Assembly: GCF_000967655.1 (NCBI RefSeq)
Contig: NZ_JXYA01000001.1
Coordinates: 62,001-126,000, forward strand
From: Pseudoalteromonas rubra
GTDB taxonomy: Bacteria > Pseudomonadota > Gammaproteobacteria > Enterobacterales > Alteromonadaceae
DNA: 64,000 nucleotides
Reading direction: 5' to 3'
This document shows, piece after piece, positions 55,290 through 64,000 of the stretch (its first letter is position 1; each line of letters opens with the position of its first letter). A model generated the notes under the pieces. The model made no database searches, had not been told where the DNA came from, and saw only the letters and a program-made list of their open reading frames with translations. The position numbers were made by a program, and so were the translations under genes.

Positions 55290-56738
55290 CTACCAGTATA
55301 CATTGACAGATAGCCAAGTGTAGTTTTCGCCAAACACATCTTTGCCATAGGTCAGCACTGTCTCTACCTGCTTGTCATAGAGGCGTCGGGTATTGGCAAT
55401 TTGAAGCTGTCTGGCTTGCTCATAATTTCTGATATGTTGTATGCCAAACGCCACAAATTGATTGCTATTTTTAACTGTGGATAGCTCAAGACGCCACATT
55501 GAGTCTGTGCTTTCCCGATAAGTCATTTCGACTAAGTGAGCTCTGCTCGGCACACCATCGAGAAAGCTGCGCTGATTGGCAACGGCATGCCCAACCACAA
55601 ACCCATCTATCGTGTTCCCTTTCTCAGGATAAATGTAATTTTGGTACCATAAACTATGCATGTTGGAGTGTTCATACCTAAATGTCAGACTTTTTGTCAA
55701 TGCAGGCAGATAGAAACCAAAATTAGAGGCTATATTTCCAAACTGATAGTTCTTATGCTCTTTGGTGTCTTCTCCACCATATTCAAGGTACCACTCAACA
55801 GGCATAAACCAGTTTGTTTTAAATACCGATGTAATACTTGCCCATTGATCACCCAGTTCGGCATCGGAACTCCCCACTTTTTCGAAGTTATCATTTCCAG
55901 CGGGATCAAAATACGCTTTGACAACATCTTTGAAGCCCACTTCACGCGGACCACCGCCAAATTGCATCATCCGGTTGATACCAATTTTCCAATTATCCAG
56001 CGGTTCAAAACTAAGATGGGTACCTGCAAGCTTAGGTGTACCATCATGAAATGTACCCTGATATAAAATTCCGTCCTCGACGTGTTCCAGTTCCGAGTAG
56101 AAAAGTTCAAAATCAAAGTTCCACCAATTATCTAATGGCAGATTTAATCCCAAAGAGGCCGACAATGGCGTCTTGGCATTGTTTGAATACACTTGAGCAG
56201 CATGCTTGAACGGCGAGAACCAGTGCTCTTTGTAGCCCAAAGTAAGTTGTAAGTTATCCCCACCTATGGCGTAGAATGTATTGTAAGGCACAACCTTGCC
56301 TACATCGACACGATATTCTGCGCCGATTTGAACCAAACTTGTGTTACTGCCACGCCAGATCCCATCGAATGAGAGCTCAGCATACTCGCTACTATAATTT
56401 CCTCGGTCATTCGCTAGCTGTTGTACGTCGCCAGAATCCACTCTCAGCTTAATACCACGACGAGTAATTGCGTCTCTTTCAAGGTACGGAGCCAATCGCG
56501 TTTTAATATTTTGATGTAAGACTGGGTCTACATGCGCAAGCTCAGATAAGGTTTTATTGATTTCGGTGATCCGATACGGCTTAGACATTGGCGTGGTGCC
56601 GGTCAAAGCAAACATCTGGTCAATCTGATATTCCAGGATGTTGTCTTTACCCAAAGGTAAGAATGCCGTTGGCATTGCAAAAGCCTGCGCTGCACCTAGC
56701 AGACACAATGAAGAAAGCGTGATAGTACGAAAGGACAA
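55290..56738 (-). CDS. Wzi-like outer-membrane capsule-assembly protein
   Basis: A 482-residue protein with a signal peptide (cut near Q-A-F-A-M, residue 21) and an aromatic-rich, alternating-strand body ending in the C-terminal W-L-S-V-N-V-Y-W expected of an outer-membrane beta-barrel. It resembles the Wzi family, which holds capsular polysaccharide on the cell surface. No capsule synthesis genes are next to it, so it could bind another polysaccharide. The start is a TTG with AAAAGG eight bases upstream; no early ATG exists except at residue 22. Divergent from waaA. Confidence 0.8.
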   Translation of the reverse strand: MSFRTITLSSLCLLGAAQAFAMPTAFLPLGKDNILEYQIDQMFALTGTTPMSKPYRITEINKTLSELAHVDPVLHQNIKTRLAPYLERDAITRRGIKLRVDSGDVQQLANDRGNYSSEYAELSFDGIWRGSNTSLVQIGAEYRVDVGKVVPYNTFYAIGGDNLQLTLGYKEHWFSPFKHAAQVYSNNAKTPLSASLGLNLPLDNWWNFDFELFYSELEHVEDGILYQGTFHDGTPKLAGTHLSFEPLDNWKIGINRMMQFGGGPREVGFKDVVKAYFDPAGNDNFEKVGSSDAELGDQWASITSVFKTNWFMPVEWYLEYGGEDTKEHKNYQFGNIASNFGFYLPALTKSLTFRYEHSNMHSLWYQNYIYPEKGNTIDGFVVGHAVANQRSFLDGVPSRAHLVEMTYRESTDSMWRLELSTVKNSNQFVAFGIQHIRNYEQARQLQIANTRRLYDKQVETVLTYGKDVFGENYTWLSVNVYW

Positions 56739-56885
56739 CGTAAAACCTTTTAAAGTTGGAGATTTTGCCCGATTTTAGCAAATTCCCACCCGCTGAGCAC
56801 CAAGGCAACTGTGATAATTTGTACGTGTGTTATCGCTTTTTCAGGCCGACAAGTTAAAATAAGCGTTTTTATACTGATGGCTGCC

Positions 56886-58157
56886 ATGATCCGACATTTA
56901 TATTCTCTGCTACTGCTGGCATTGTGCCCTCTCATTGTATTGTATCTCTACGTTATCAGGGGAAAAAAGAATCCGCACTATAAAGCGCATTTCTCGGAGC
57001 GCTTCGGCTCAGTGGCAAAAGAGTGTGCAGAGCAAGCAATCGTTATCCACTGCGCCTCGGTAGGAGAAGTGCTGGCCGCCACGCCGCTTATCAAGGCGCT
57101 TCTGCAAGAACATCCGAATGATGCATTTGTACTGACCTGTAATACCCCAACGGGCCGCGAACAGCTCAATCAGCTATTTGGCAACAGTGCGCGAGATATC
57201 ACCATTTGCTATTTGCCAATCGATTTTGCCTTCGCGACGCGACGCTTTATTCGACACTTGCGGCCAAAGGCATTATTGGTACTGGAAACTGAGTTGTGGC
57301 CAAATCTGTTTTATTATGCCAACCAGGCACACTGTCCGGTTGCCCTCATCAATGCCCGTTTGTCTGAGAAATCCTTCGCTGGATATCAAAAAGTTGCCCC
57401 TTTGAGTCGATTTTTAATGCGTCAGATTAGCAGACTGGCCAGCCACAACCAGGATGATGCAGCGCGCTTTGTAAAGCTGGGACTGGCTCAGGACAAAGTC
57501 ACGGTGACGGGCTCAATCAAGTTTGATATCGCACTGGATGATAGCCAGCAGGATAAAATTGACGAAATTAAGGCACAACTTGGCGCACGTCCCGTTTGGG
57601 TCGCCGGTTCCACCCATCCCGCAGAACACGAGCAGGTACTGGCAGCGCATCAGCAACTGTTAACTCAACTGCCCGATGCGCTGTTAATTATTGCGCCCAG
57701 GCACCCGGAGCAGTTCGACAAAGTCGCGGCATTAATTGAAGCTCAGGGGTTCAGCTATAGCCGCCGCAGCCAATCATACACAATACCATCCCAGGTTTTG
57801 CTGGCAGACACTTTGGGCGAGCTAAAGCTATTATACGGGTGTGGGAAAATCGCCTACATTGGCGGCAGCCTGATTGAGCGTGGTGGTCATAACCCACTTG
57901 AAGCTGCGGCCTGCTCGGTCGGTGTGCTAACCGGGCCTCACACTTATAACTTTGCCCACATCTATCCGGAACTGTTTGCACTGCAAGGTGCCATTGAAGT
58001 GGCTGACTCACACCAGTTAGCCGATACTTTACTGGCGTATTTAAGCTCAACGCAACGTGCAACAGAATTGGGTGCACAGGCACAGGCTTGCCTGGCCCGC
58101 AACCAGGGCGCCATTGCGCGCAGTGTTACCATGATCAACTCTCTTTTGGAAAAATAA
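56886..58157 (+). CDS. waaA: WaaA, Kdo transferase
   Basis: Inner-membrane transferase that attaches Kdo from CMP-Kdo to lipid A. One N-terminal membrane anchor (about residues 3-22) is followed by two Rossmann-like domains; the catalytic Glu is in C-A-S-V-G-E-V, and G-G-S-L-I-E-R-G-G-H-N-P-L-E near residue 330 binds CMP-Kdo. The ATG at 56886 gives 423 residues (E. coli 425); an ATG at 56877 is an alternative. The presence of kdkA suggests a monofunctional, single-Kdo transferase as in Haemophilus (inference). Confidence 0.95.
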   Translation: MIRHLYSLLLLALCPLIVLYLYVIRGKKNPHYKAHFSERFGSVAKECAEQAIVIHCASVGEVLAATPLIKALLQEHPNDAFVLTCNTPTGREQLNQLFGNSARDITICYLPIDFAFATRRFIRHLRPKALLVLETELWPNLFYYANQAHCPVALINARLSEKSFAGYQKVAPLSRFLMRQISRLASHNQDDAARFVKLGLAQDKVTVTGSIKFDIALDDSQQDKIDEIKAQLGARPVWVAGSTHPAEHEQVLAAHQQLLTQLPDALLIIAPRHPEQFDKVAALIEAQGFSYSRRSQSYTIPSQVLLADTLGELKLLYGCGKIAYIGGSLIERGGHNPLEAAACSVGVLTGPHTYNFAHIYPELFALQGAIEVADSHQLADTLLAYLSSTQRATELGAQAQACLARNQGAIARSVTMINSLLEK

Positions 58158-58703
58158 ATGCACCATATTGCCGTCAAAGCGATGCAAAACTGGGTCAGCT
58201 CAGTGATCGTCAAATATAACTTTTGTCCGTTTGCCCGCAAGGAAGTTGAGCAAAATGCGATTCACTATCGAGTCTGTGAGTCGCAATCCCCCGAAGATGC
58301 CGTGATGGACATGCTCGATGAGTGCCAGGCGCTGACGCAGACACCTGAACGGGAAACCAGCCTGCTTATTTTCACTCAGGGCTTTGCTGATTTTGACGCA
58401 TTTTTAGATTTGGTTGACCTGGCAAATGCGCTGCTGGTTGCACAGGGTTATGAGGGGATTTTCCAGCTTGCCAATTTCCACCCGGATTATGTGTTTGCAG
58501 ATGCAGAAGAGGACGACCCAGCCAACTACACAAATCGTGCGCCCTACCCGGCTTTGCACGTGATCCGTGAAGCCAGCATGGCTGAAGCACTGGAAAGCTA
58601 TGATGATCCCGAGTCAATTCCGGATAACAATATCCGACTGGCACGCAGAAAAGGAGCCGCGTTTTGGCAACAGTTACTGCACCAGTGTCTGCAAGAGAAA
58701 TAA
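58158..58703 (+). CDS. DUF1415 family protein
   Basis: A 181-residue cytoplasmic protein of the DUF1415 family, function unknown. Conserved features are W-V-x-x-x-I-V-K-Y-N-F-C-P-F-A near residue 12 and F-Q-L-A-N-F-H-P-D-Y-V-F near 101, followed by an acidic stretch. It begins right after the waaA stop (TAAATG) and so belongs to the same transcript. Confidence 0.88.
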   Translation: MHHIAVKAMQNWVSSVIVKYNFCPFARKEVEQNAIHYRVCESQSPEDAVMDMLDECQALTQTPERETSLLIFTQGFADFDAFLDLVDLANALLVAQGYEGIFQLANFHPDYVFADAEEDDPANYTNRAPYPALHVIREASMAEALESYDDPESIPDNNIRLARRKGAAFWQQLLHQCLQEK

Positions 58704-58709
58704 AAGTCA

Positions 58710-58727
58710 GGGCGGACTATACCGCCC
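58710..58727. terminator. GC hairpin between converging DUF1415 gene and ydbL
   Basis: GGGCGG and CCGCCC form a 6-bp stem with a 6-base loop in a 30-base gap; no T-run on either strand. Confidence 0.45.
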
Positions 58728-58733
58728 ACACTG

Positions 58734-59054
58734 TTACTTTCTAACCCACTTACCGTCTACTTTCACAAAGTGACCGGGTGCCGTTTTGGCAAAGGTTTTC
58801 TTGGCAGCCATCACTTCAACCTGGCTCAGGCTGATGCCGTTTTTCTTGGCCAACTGCTGATACTTTGCTTTGCGCTTGCTGTTTACTTCCTCTACCAGCT
58901 TGTTCACTTCGCTGTTGCCCTTAATCACACCCAGATAGCCGGTTGCGGTTTCGCCAACTAAGCCCTGGGATTTTGCATCATCCAGAGAAATGGCCAATAC
59001 CGAAAAGCTCATGCAAGCTGCGGCAATCGTGGTGAGTAACTTAGATGCGTTCAT
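58734..59054 (-). CDS. ydbL: YdbL family protein (DUF1318)
   Basis: A 106-residue secreted protein with a signal peptide (cut near V-L-A-I, residue 21) and the DUF1318 core L-D-D-A-K-S-Q-G-L-V-G-E-T-A-T-G-Y-L-G. The ribosome-binding site AAGGAG overlaps the ynbE stop. It is last in ydbH-ynbE-ydbL; in E. coli this operon supports phospholipid transport between the inner and outer membranes, with YdbL in an assisting role. Confidence 0.93.
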   Translation of the reverse strand: MNASKLLTTIAAACMSFSVLAISLDDAKSQGLVGETATGYLGVIKGNSEVNKLVEEVNSKRKAKYQQLAKKNGISLSQVEVMAAKKTFAKTAPGHFVKVDGKWVRK

Positions 59055-59065
59055 GATCTGGCTCC

Positions 59066-59245
59066 TTAGAATAGTTCACTGTCATCGCTGAACAGATCGT
59101 CCAGCTCTTTGTCGACCTTAACACGGATCTCATGGTCAACTTTGACGTTTAAGTTGATGGTGATTGGCTCTTTGGTTTCTACCTGTACTTTATGTGTACA
59201 GGCCGATACCAAAACAGCGAACACCAAAGTTAGCATCCATTTCAT
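59066..59245 (-). CDS. ynbE: YnbE family outer-membrane lipoprotein
   Basis: A 59-residue lipoprotein, just below usual length cut-offs. The signal peptide ends in L-V-S-A-C, with Cys16 as lipidated residue. The mature part has K-E-P-I-T-I-N-L-N-V-K-V and ends with acidic residues, matching YnbE (about 61 residues in E. coli). AGGAG lies nine bases before the ATG. Position between ydbH and ydbL confirms it. In E. coli YnbE is proposed to extend the YdbH bridge at the outer membrane. Confidence 0.93.
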   Translation of the reverse strand: MKWMLTLVFAVLVSACTHKVQVETKEPITINLNVKVDHEIRVKVDKELDDLFSDDSELF

Positions 59246-59260
59246 GCTGAGTTGCTCCTA

Positions 59261-61849
59261 TTAGTTTAAAGCTTTTTCCACTTCCTGAGTAATTTCATCG
59301 CTCAGGCGCAATGCCCTGAACAGGGTATAAATATTTTCACTGTGCGTATAATTAAAATTCACGGGCTGTTTTTGCTGCTTGTTTTCACCGGCTATTTTCA
59401 CAGCCAATTCCAGCTGCCCGTCTTGTGCCATGTTCACGTCAGCACTTAATGTTTCAATACTCAACTCGTCCAGTACACCAAACACCGTTTGTAATTCCGG
59501 ACGCTGAGCCTTTAGGGCATTGAATGATGCATTATCCTCTACCTTGAGCATACTATCCACCACATTGCTGAGATAGCCATCACGGATCTCGGCCTGCCCG
59601 TTGCGTATAAACACCGGCAGTCTGCCGGAAACCTGGCCATGTAGCTCAACGCCAGACTCTCGGCCCGCTTCTGAGATCAGCATCAGGTCCAGGTCGCTGG
59701 CCGTCACTAAAATCTCCTGATCTTGCTTACTCAGTAAGATTTGCTCAGCCGCTAACTGGCCGCCAAATACATTGGCCCTGAACTGACGTAACACCGGCAT
59801 ATTGCTGTCTGAAGTTATCTGACCTTGTACGTCTGTCAGCACAGCCCCCGAGCGCACTTCGGTGATACTCAGTGGCGCAGGTTCAATCATCAGCTCACCC
59901 GCATGCCACTTTCCCTTCATTGGCAAGTCCAGCTCCGACACATAATGGTGCTCATATAAAAACGCGGCGTCATCCACATTCATTTCAAAATCAAAAGCCT
60001 GCCGCGTCAGCTCACCCGTAACCTGAGCATTGATCAAACCCTGCTCAATTTTAAGTTTAGGCACAAATTGGCTGGCTAATGACTGCAGCGCCCCCAGACC
60101 ATGATCGGCCAGTGTCAGAGTAAATGGCATTAACCCAGCTTCCAGACGATGCGCCAGTTGTAACTCCAGGTTATCCAGGGTCAGTGTATGATTCAGTGCC
60201 AGTTGTTCACTTCCTGCAATACTGCCGCTCGTTCGCATCTCGACATCTCTGAGCACCAATTGAGGGTGCGCCAGCAACTCAATCACCGAGTTGCCCGTTA
60301 GCTTGCCAACCGGGCCCTCGCTGTGTAATTGACCACGGAACTCAAGCTGCTGATGCAAGTCTTTGCCTCTTACTTCCTGGCGTTTGAATGAGCCAACCCG
60401 AATATCGCTATGGACCGTGGCTGCCAGCATGGCATTGATATCACCATGTCCTGTGATGCTCAGATTGCGCCCCTGTACGCCACTGATCAGATAGCGCTCT
60501 ACATCAGAATTGAGCTGCCATTGCAGCAATGCAAACGGGGCTTTTGTCGCTGAAACATCTTGCTTAGCCACATCGAATGTGGCTTGACCAGACAACCTGG
60601 TCGAAAGCGCCTCCAGGCTCAGGTTTTCTGCCGTCACAGTCTGTGCCTGGGGTTGTACTGCAAAGGTTAAATTTAACTGCTCTGTGACTGTGCCCAGCAA
60701 CGCAAACTCGCTGCGTAAAGTTAAGTCCTGCCAGTTAACAGGCAGCTCAGCCGGCGCCTGCGCCACCTCAAGGGTGACTGTGCCTTTGCTATCCAACTGT
60801 GTACCGGCAAGCAACATATCGACTTGTGCCTTCAGCAGATTAAGCGCGTCGCTTTGATGTGAGAGCATCAGTTTACTGCGTACCTGCTGCCCGGTAACCT
60901 GATATGTCAGATCACTGAGTGTGACTGACGTTACGCCATTGCCATCAGACACACGCAATTCAGGCAAACGTACCTTATCCGCATTCAGCGTCACCGGCTC
61001 AGTGACTTGGGCTCGCCACTGTGCCGACCAAAGGCTGTTTTGCCAGGACTGTGGGAGCTTTGCAAGCAACGACTCACACTCAGGCACGCTCACATCGGCA
61101 GGCAACTGGCTCAGATCCACCTTGCCACTTTGACTGCTCAGATCCCACCGTCCGGAGATCACACCATTGACCTGAATCTCAGGCTGGCACTGAGGCAAGG
61201 CATAGCTCAATGTGCTCTGTAACTGAATATCTGCGTTGACCGTCAGGCCATCAAAACGGGTTTCAACAACCCCTGTCAAAGCCGACACTTCCACAGGCAA
61301 GTTGGCCTGACGCAACACATTCTGTACAGCGGGGCTAGATAGTTTCAACGCACTGAGCAGTTCAGTATCATACAAGTCGATATCGGCTTCTACATCCCCG
61401 CTGATAGTAAACGCAAAGTCATCGCGCTGGGTTACGCTCAGGTTCAGCGGCGCTGGTAACAAGAAACTCGATACGGTGAGTGCCTCAATCTGGAGTGTCG
61501 GCATGCCCTCTGGCAAATCAAGCTGTAAAGGCGCAGGCGTGTGCGCCACCTCAGTGTCGCTTGCAGTCTCAACCGCACGATGGACCACACTCATACTGCC
61601 CACCTGCAAATGGTCGCCGTCAAAAGTGGCATTACTCAGCTCCACCGTTATGCCATCACTGCGCCAGCACAGCCGCTCGATTGCCAGTCTGTCCCAGCTA
61701 TCGACAGACCAGTCTAAGCACTCCAGCAAGCCCTGTTCTTCAGTCAGTATTTGCTTGCCAATGGTGAGTGTCAGTGGCACGCGAAAATAATAAACAGTGA
61801 TCCCTATCGTAAACAGGGCAAATAACAGAATAAGAAAAAAACGCCGCAT
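59261..61849 (-). CDS. ydbH: YdbH, AsmA-like intermembrane lipid transport protein
   Basis: A large protein with one N-terminal membrane helix (about residues 3-22) and a long periplasmic part rich in beta strands, as in the AsmA/TamB-like proteins YdbH, YhdP and TamB that bridge the two membranes and move phospholipids. The ATG at 61849 (M-R-R-F-F) gives 862 residues, near E. coli YdbH (879); the ATG at 61879 and the frame start at 61942 are alternatives without better ribosome-binding sites. First gene of ydbH-ynbE-ydbL. Confidence 0.93.
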   Translation of the reverse strand: MRRFFLILLFALFTIGITVYYFRVPLTLTIGKQILTEEQGLLECLDWSVDSWDRLAIERLCWRSDGITVELSNATFDGDHLQVGSMSVVHRAVETASDTEVAHTPAPLQLDLPEGMPTLQIEALTVSSFLLPAPLNLSVTQRDDFAFTISGDVEADIDLYDTELLSALKLSSPAVQNVLRQANLPVEVSALTGVVETRFDGLTVNADIQLQSTLSYALPQCQPEIQVNGVISGRWDLSSQSGKVDLSQLPADVSVPECESLLAKLPQSWQNSLWSAQWRAQVTEPVTLNADKVRLPELRVSDGNGVTSVTLSDLTYQVTGQQVRSKLMLSHQSDALNLLKAQVDMLLAGTQLDSKGTVTLEVAQAPAELPVNWQDLTLRSEFALLGTVTEQLNLTFAVQPQAQTVTAENLSLEALSTRLSGQATFDVAKQDVSATKAPFALLQWQLNSDVERYLISGVQGRNLSITGHGDINAMLAATVHSDIRVGSFKRQEVRGKDLHQQLEFRGQLHSEGPVGKLTGNSVIELLAHPQLVLRDVEMRTSGSIAGSEQLALNHTLTLDNLELQLAHRLEAGLMPFTLTLADHGLGALQSLASQFVPKLKIEQGLINAQVTGELTRQAFDFEMNVDDAAFLYEHHYVSELDLPMKGKWHAGELMIEPAPLSITEVRSGAVLTDVQGQITSDSNMPVLRQFRANVFGGQLAAEQILLSKQDQEILVTASDLDLMLISEAGRESGVELHGQVSGRLPVFIRNGQAEIRDGYLSNVVDSMLKVEDNASFNALKAQRPELQTVFGVLDELSIETLSADVNMAQDGQLELAVKIAGENKQQKQPVNFNYTHSENIYTLFRALRLSDEITQEVEKALN

Positions 61850-61984
61850 CGCTATCAGGTACTTATTGAAAACTTGCATAAGTGTAAGGGATCTTGGTGG
61901 CGATGTAATGTCTGCCACAGTAAGAAGATGTAAAGTTTGCAAAAGTCCCTTACAGGTTTGTTACCTGCTGGTCAGTAAATTCGC

Positions 61985-62527
61985 TTACAACTGGCCCTGT
62001 TCCTTTAGTTCTTCGAGTCGCTCTCGCTCCGCGAGGATCATTTTGATCATATTGACGCGAATATCTGCTTCCAGCTGCTTGTATTCAGACAACTGCTGTT
62101 CAAGTAATGCGATTTCGTCCACTTTAGCGCTGTCACGGTACTGCTTTAATCCTATGTGCTCAACCGGTACTGAGTCTGTTGACGCTTCTGTTTCTTCGTT
62201 TTGTCGTATTTGCAAAGGGCGCTGCTGCACGGATTGTATCAGCTTACTGAGCTGTGCCTGTAGTTTACGGATCAACGCCTGGATAACTTCCATAGCTTTT
62301 TCCAGGTCCTCATAATCCTCTTTGAATACCGGGTTATCTTCTTTGTACTGCCCCGCTTCTTCGTCTAGCTCTTTTGACAGCAGTGGGGGGGTGACCTCAG
62401 CTTTTTTGCTATCCTGAGTCTCTTGTTGAGCATTCACATTCAACGCCTCATCGCTGTTACTGTGAACTGGTGCATGCGATGCCGGCTTGTGTGCTAAAGC
62501 ACTGCCTGGGTGTATTTGTATGTCCAT
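61985..62527 (-). CDS. Unknown coiled-coil protein
   Basis: A 180-residue soluble protein that I do not recognise. The first ~65 residues are polar and probably disordered (S-H-A-P-V-H-S-N-S-D-E-A). Two charged helical stretches follow (about 75-105, Y-E-D-L-E-K-A-M-E-V-I-Q-A-L-I-R-K-L, and 135-175) that look like coiled coil. There is no signal peptide or membrane segment. The ATG at 62527 has AAGGAG five bases upstream, which supports it as a real gene; the ATG at 62557 is weaker. Confidence 0.75.
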   Translation of the reverse strand: MDIQIHPGSALAHKPASHAPVHSNSDEALNVNAQQETQDSKKAEVTPPLLSKELDEEAGQYKEDNPVFKEDYEDLEKAMEVIQALIRKLQAQLSKLIQSVQQRPLQIRQNEETEASTDSVPVEHIGLKQYRDSAKVDEIALLEQQLSEYKQLEADIRVNMIKMILAERERLEELKEQGQL

Positions 62528-62687
62528 ACTCACTCCTTGATTGCCATTATCGGACACCGGTTTCTTGCGACCGGAGTACCTCTAATTCAACCATTGTATC
62601 GGTATTTACATAAAAAACTTAAGGACAGAAAGTATAAGGGGCAAATAATACTAAACCATGAACAGGGTGAATTTGTGAGCAATAAAA

Positions 62688-62709
62688 AAAGGTCACCGAA
62701 GTGACCTTT
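62688..62709 (-). terminator. Terminator of purL
   Basis: AAAGGTCAC and GTGACCTTT form a 9-bp stem; on the minus strand the loop is TTCG closed by C-G, an extra-stable tetraloop, followed by TTTTTTT. It is 110 bases after the purL stop. Confidence 0.9.
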
Positions 62710-62819
62710 CCTTTTAAGCTAGTTGAGGCACTGCATATTGATTCGTCCTGAAGCGGCGGCCCGGCTTTTCGTCCCTGAAAAGCGTTCGACTAACTGCGAA
62801 ACTTCGTTTCGGTTCAGTC

Positions 62820-64000
62820 TCACCCAACATTCTTACGTGCGTTACGGAACATGCGCATCCACGGGCTGTCCTCTTTCCACTCGTCCGGGTGCCAAGAGTT
62901 AGCCACAGCACGGAATACACGCTCTGGGTGTGGCATCATCACGGTTGCACGGCCATCCGTTGAGGTAATACCTGTAATACCTTCTGGTGAACCATTCGGG
63001 TTGTTCGGGTATTGCGTGGTTGGCTTACCAAAGTTATCCACGTACTGAACGGCTACTGTGCCAGACTCAAGGGCGGTTTTCACCGCTGCGTCGTTGGCAA
63101 ACTCAGCATGGCCTTCACCGTGTGAGACTGCGATTGGCATACGAGAGCCCGCCATACCCTGGAAGAATACTGACGGGCTTTCTTGTACTTCAACCAGGCT
63201 GAAGCGTGCTTCAAAACGCTCTGACTTGTTGGTTACAAAACGTGGCCAGTGCTCAGTGCCTGGGATCAGCTCTTTCAGTGTTGATAGCATCTGACAACCA
63301 TTACACACACCTAAGCTGAACGTATCCTGGCGCTCAAAGAAGGTTTGGAACTGGTCACGTGCCATATCATTGAACAGGATTGACTTAGCCCAACCTTCAC
63401 CCGCGCCCAGTACGTCACCGTACGAGAAGCCACCACAGGCTACAAGGCCTTTGAACTGCTCCAGTGTCAGGCGACCTTCCAGGATGTCACTCATGTGTAC
63501 GTCGACTGCGGCGAAGCCTGCACGGTTAAAGGCGGCTGCCATTTCAACGTGCGAGTTAACGCCTTGCTCACGCAAGATTGCCATCTTAGGTTTAGCACCG
63601 GTTGCAATGTAAGGTGCTGCTACGTCTTCGTTTAAATCGAAGCTCAGTTTTACGTTCAGACCAGGGTCTTTTTCGTCAAACTTGGCATCAAATTCTTGCT
63701 TAGCACACTCAGGGTTATCACGCAGTGCCTGCATCTTGTACGTCGTTTCTGCCCAGATAGTACGTAGTTCAGTACGGGTATTGGCAAGTACTGCTTCACC
63801 GCCACGGTTGAAGATCACTTTATCTTCTGTGTTTAGTGCACCGATAGTGTGGCTGATTGCCGCAAGGCCGTTATCAGCTAACACGGCTTCAACTGCTGCA
63901 AGGTCGGAATTTCGAACCTGGATCACAGCACCCAGCTCTTCGTTATAAAGCGCTTCGATGTCAGAGCCTGTCAGGCTATCCAGGTTTACTGTCACACCGG
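62820..64000 (-). CDS. purL: PurL, phosphoribosylformylglycinamidine synthase (C-terminal part)
   Basis: Large-type PurL, which uses ATP and glutamine in the fourth step of purine synthesis. The window holds the last ~393 residues; the frame runs on past the right edge. Visible are the end of the synthase domain and the whole glutaminase domain, with the nucleophile Cys in [12 protein letters not shown] and the His/Glu pair in M-P-H-P-E-R. The full protein should be about 1,295 residues. It is on the minus strand and ends with its own terminator. Confidence 0.97.
   Translation of the reverse strand, partial: GVTVNLDSLTGSDIEALYNEELGAVIQVRNSDLAAVEAVLADNGLAAISHTIGALNTEDKVIFNRGGEAVLANTRTELRTIWAETTYKMQALRDNPECAKQEFDAKFDEKDPGLNVKLSFDLNEDVAAPYIATGAKPKMAILREQGVNSHVEMAAAFNRAGFAAVDVHMSDILEGRLTLEQFKGLVACGGFSYGDVLGAGEGWAKSILFNDMARDQFQTFFERQDTFSLGVCNGCQMLSTLKELIPGTEHWPRFVTNKSERFEARFSLVEVQESPSVFFQGMAGSRMPIAVSHGEGHAEFANDAAVKTALESGTVAVQYVDNFGKPTTQYPNNPNGSPEGITGITSTDGRATVMMPHPERVFRAVANSWHPDEWKEDSPWMRMFRNARKNVG

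Overview
The window reads as a chromosomal segment of a marine gammaproteobacterium of the Alteromonadales, most probably Pseudoalteromonas or a close relative. The pointers are a Na+-pumping NADH:quinone reductase (nqr) operon, FabV as the enoyl-ACP reductase present, a Kdo kinase in the LPS core genes, the mdh/argR divergent pair, and moderate GC content (judged by eye). Nearly every gene is housekeeping type. I found no insertion sequence, prophage, CRISPR array, tRNA or rRNA. The assignment to genus is inference; the gene families are read from the translated sequences.

Layout. 1-3.3 kb: nqrA-B-C and the first codons of nqrD (minus strand). 3.7-5.9 kb: fabV, bolA and an AlkB-like dioxygenase (minus). 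5.9-9.8 kb: rlmG, a YajG-type lipoprotein, a secreted cyclophilin and ampG (plus). 9.9-11.1 kb: a small XRE regulator, a small membrane protein and erpA. 11.5-18.2 kb: a CLC transporter, hemJ, pyrB, hemL and a chemoreceptor (plus). 18.2-23.7 kb: mrcB (PBP1b), glnK-amtB with a sigma-54/NtrC-type control region, and a REC-REC-GGDEF regulator (minus). 24-29 kb: an S10 peptidase, a membrane protein of unknown function coupled to a 5-formyl-THF cyclo-ligase, rpiA and serA. 29-31.7 kb: mdh, argR and an unusual Dyp-type peroxidase. 31.8-35.5 kb: the iron transporter fbpABC (minus) with a Fur-like box. 35.58-36.15 kb: a CsrB-type regulatory RNA with an upstream UvrY/GacA box. 36.2-41.8 kb: tapT, a GNAT gene, uppP-folK-folB, plsY, tsaD, yjaG and a zinc-ribbon protein. 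41.8-44.9 kb: a DUF2721 protein, an HD-GYP regulator and a LysR regulator. 45-50.5 kb: ubiC-ubiA, a FliL-like protein, glpE-glpG and kbl-tdh. 50.7-58.7 kb: LPS core biosynthesis (gmhB, a heptosyltransferase-like gene, kdkA, hldE, gmhA, waaA) with a Wzi-like outer-membrane protein and a DUF1415 protein. 58.7-62.5 kb: the ydbH-ynbE-ydbL operon and a coiled-coil protein. 62.8-64 kb: the 3' end of purL.

Functional threads. Envelope building is spread over many loci: mrcB, uppP, ampG, plsY, heptose and Kdo genes, and the YdbH system. Nitrogen status (glnK-amtB), iron (fbpABC) and carbon storage/virulence-type regulation (csrB) each show a recognisable cis element. Cyclic di-GMP signalling appears as one GGDEF and one HD-GYP response regulator.

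The strongest non-coding observations are the csrB gene, with 22 GGA motifs and a near-exact UvrY palindrome, and the two helically phased NtrC-like sites upstream of glnK. The most unusual protein is the Dyp-type peroxidase, which lacks both distal-pocket catalytic residues. No clearly new multi-gene system was seen.
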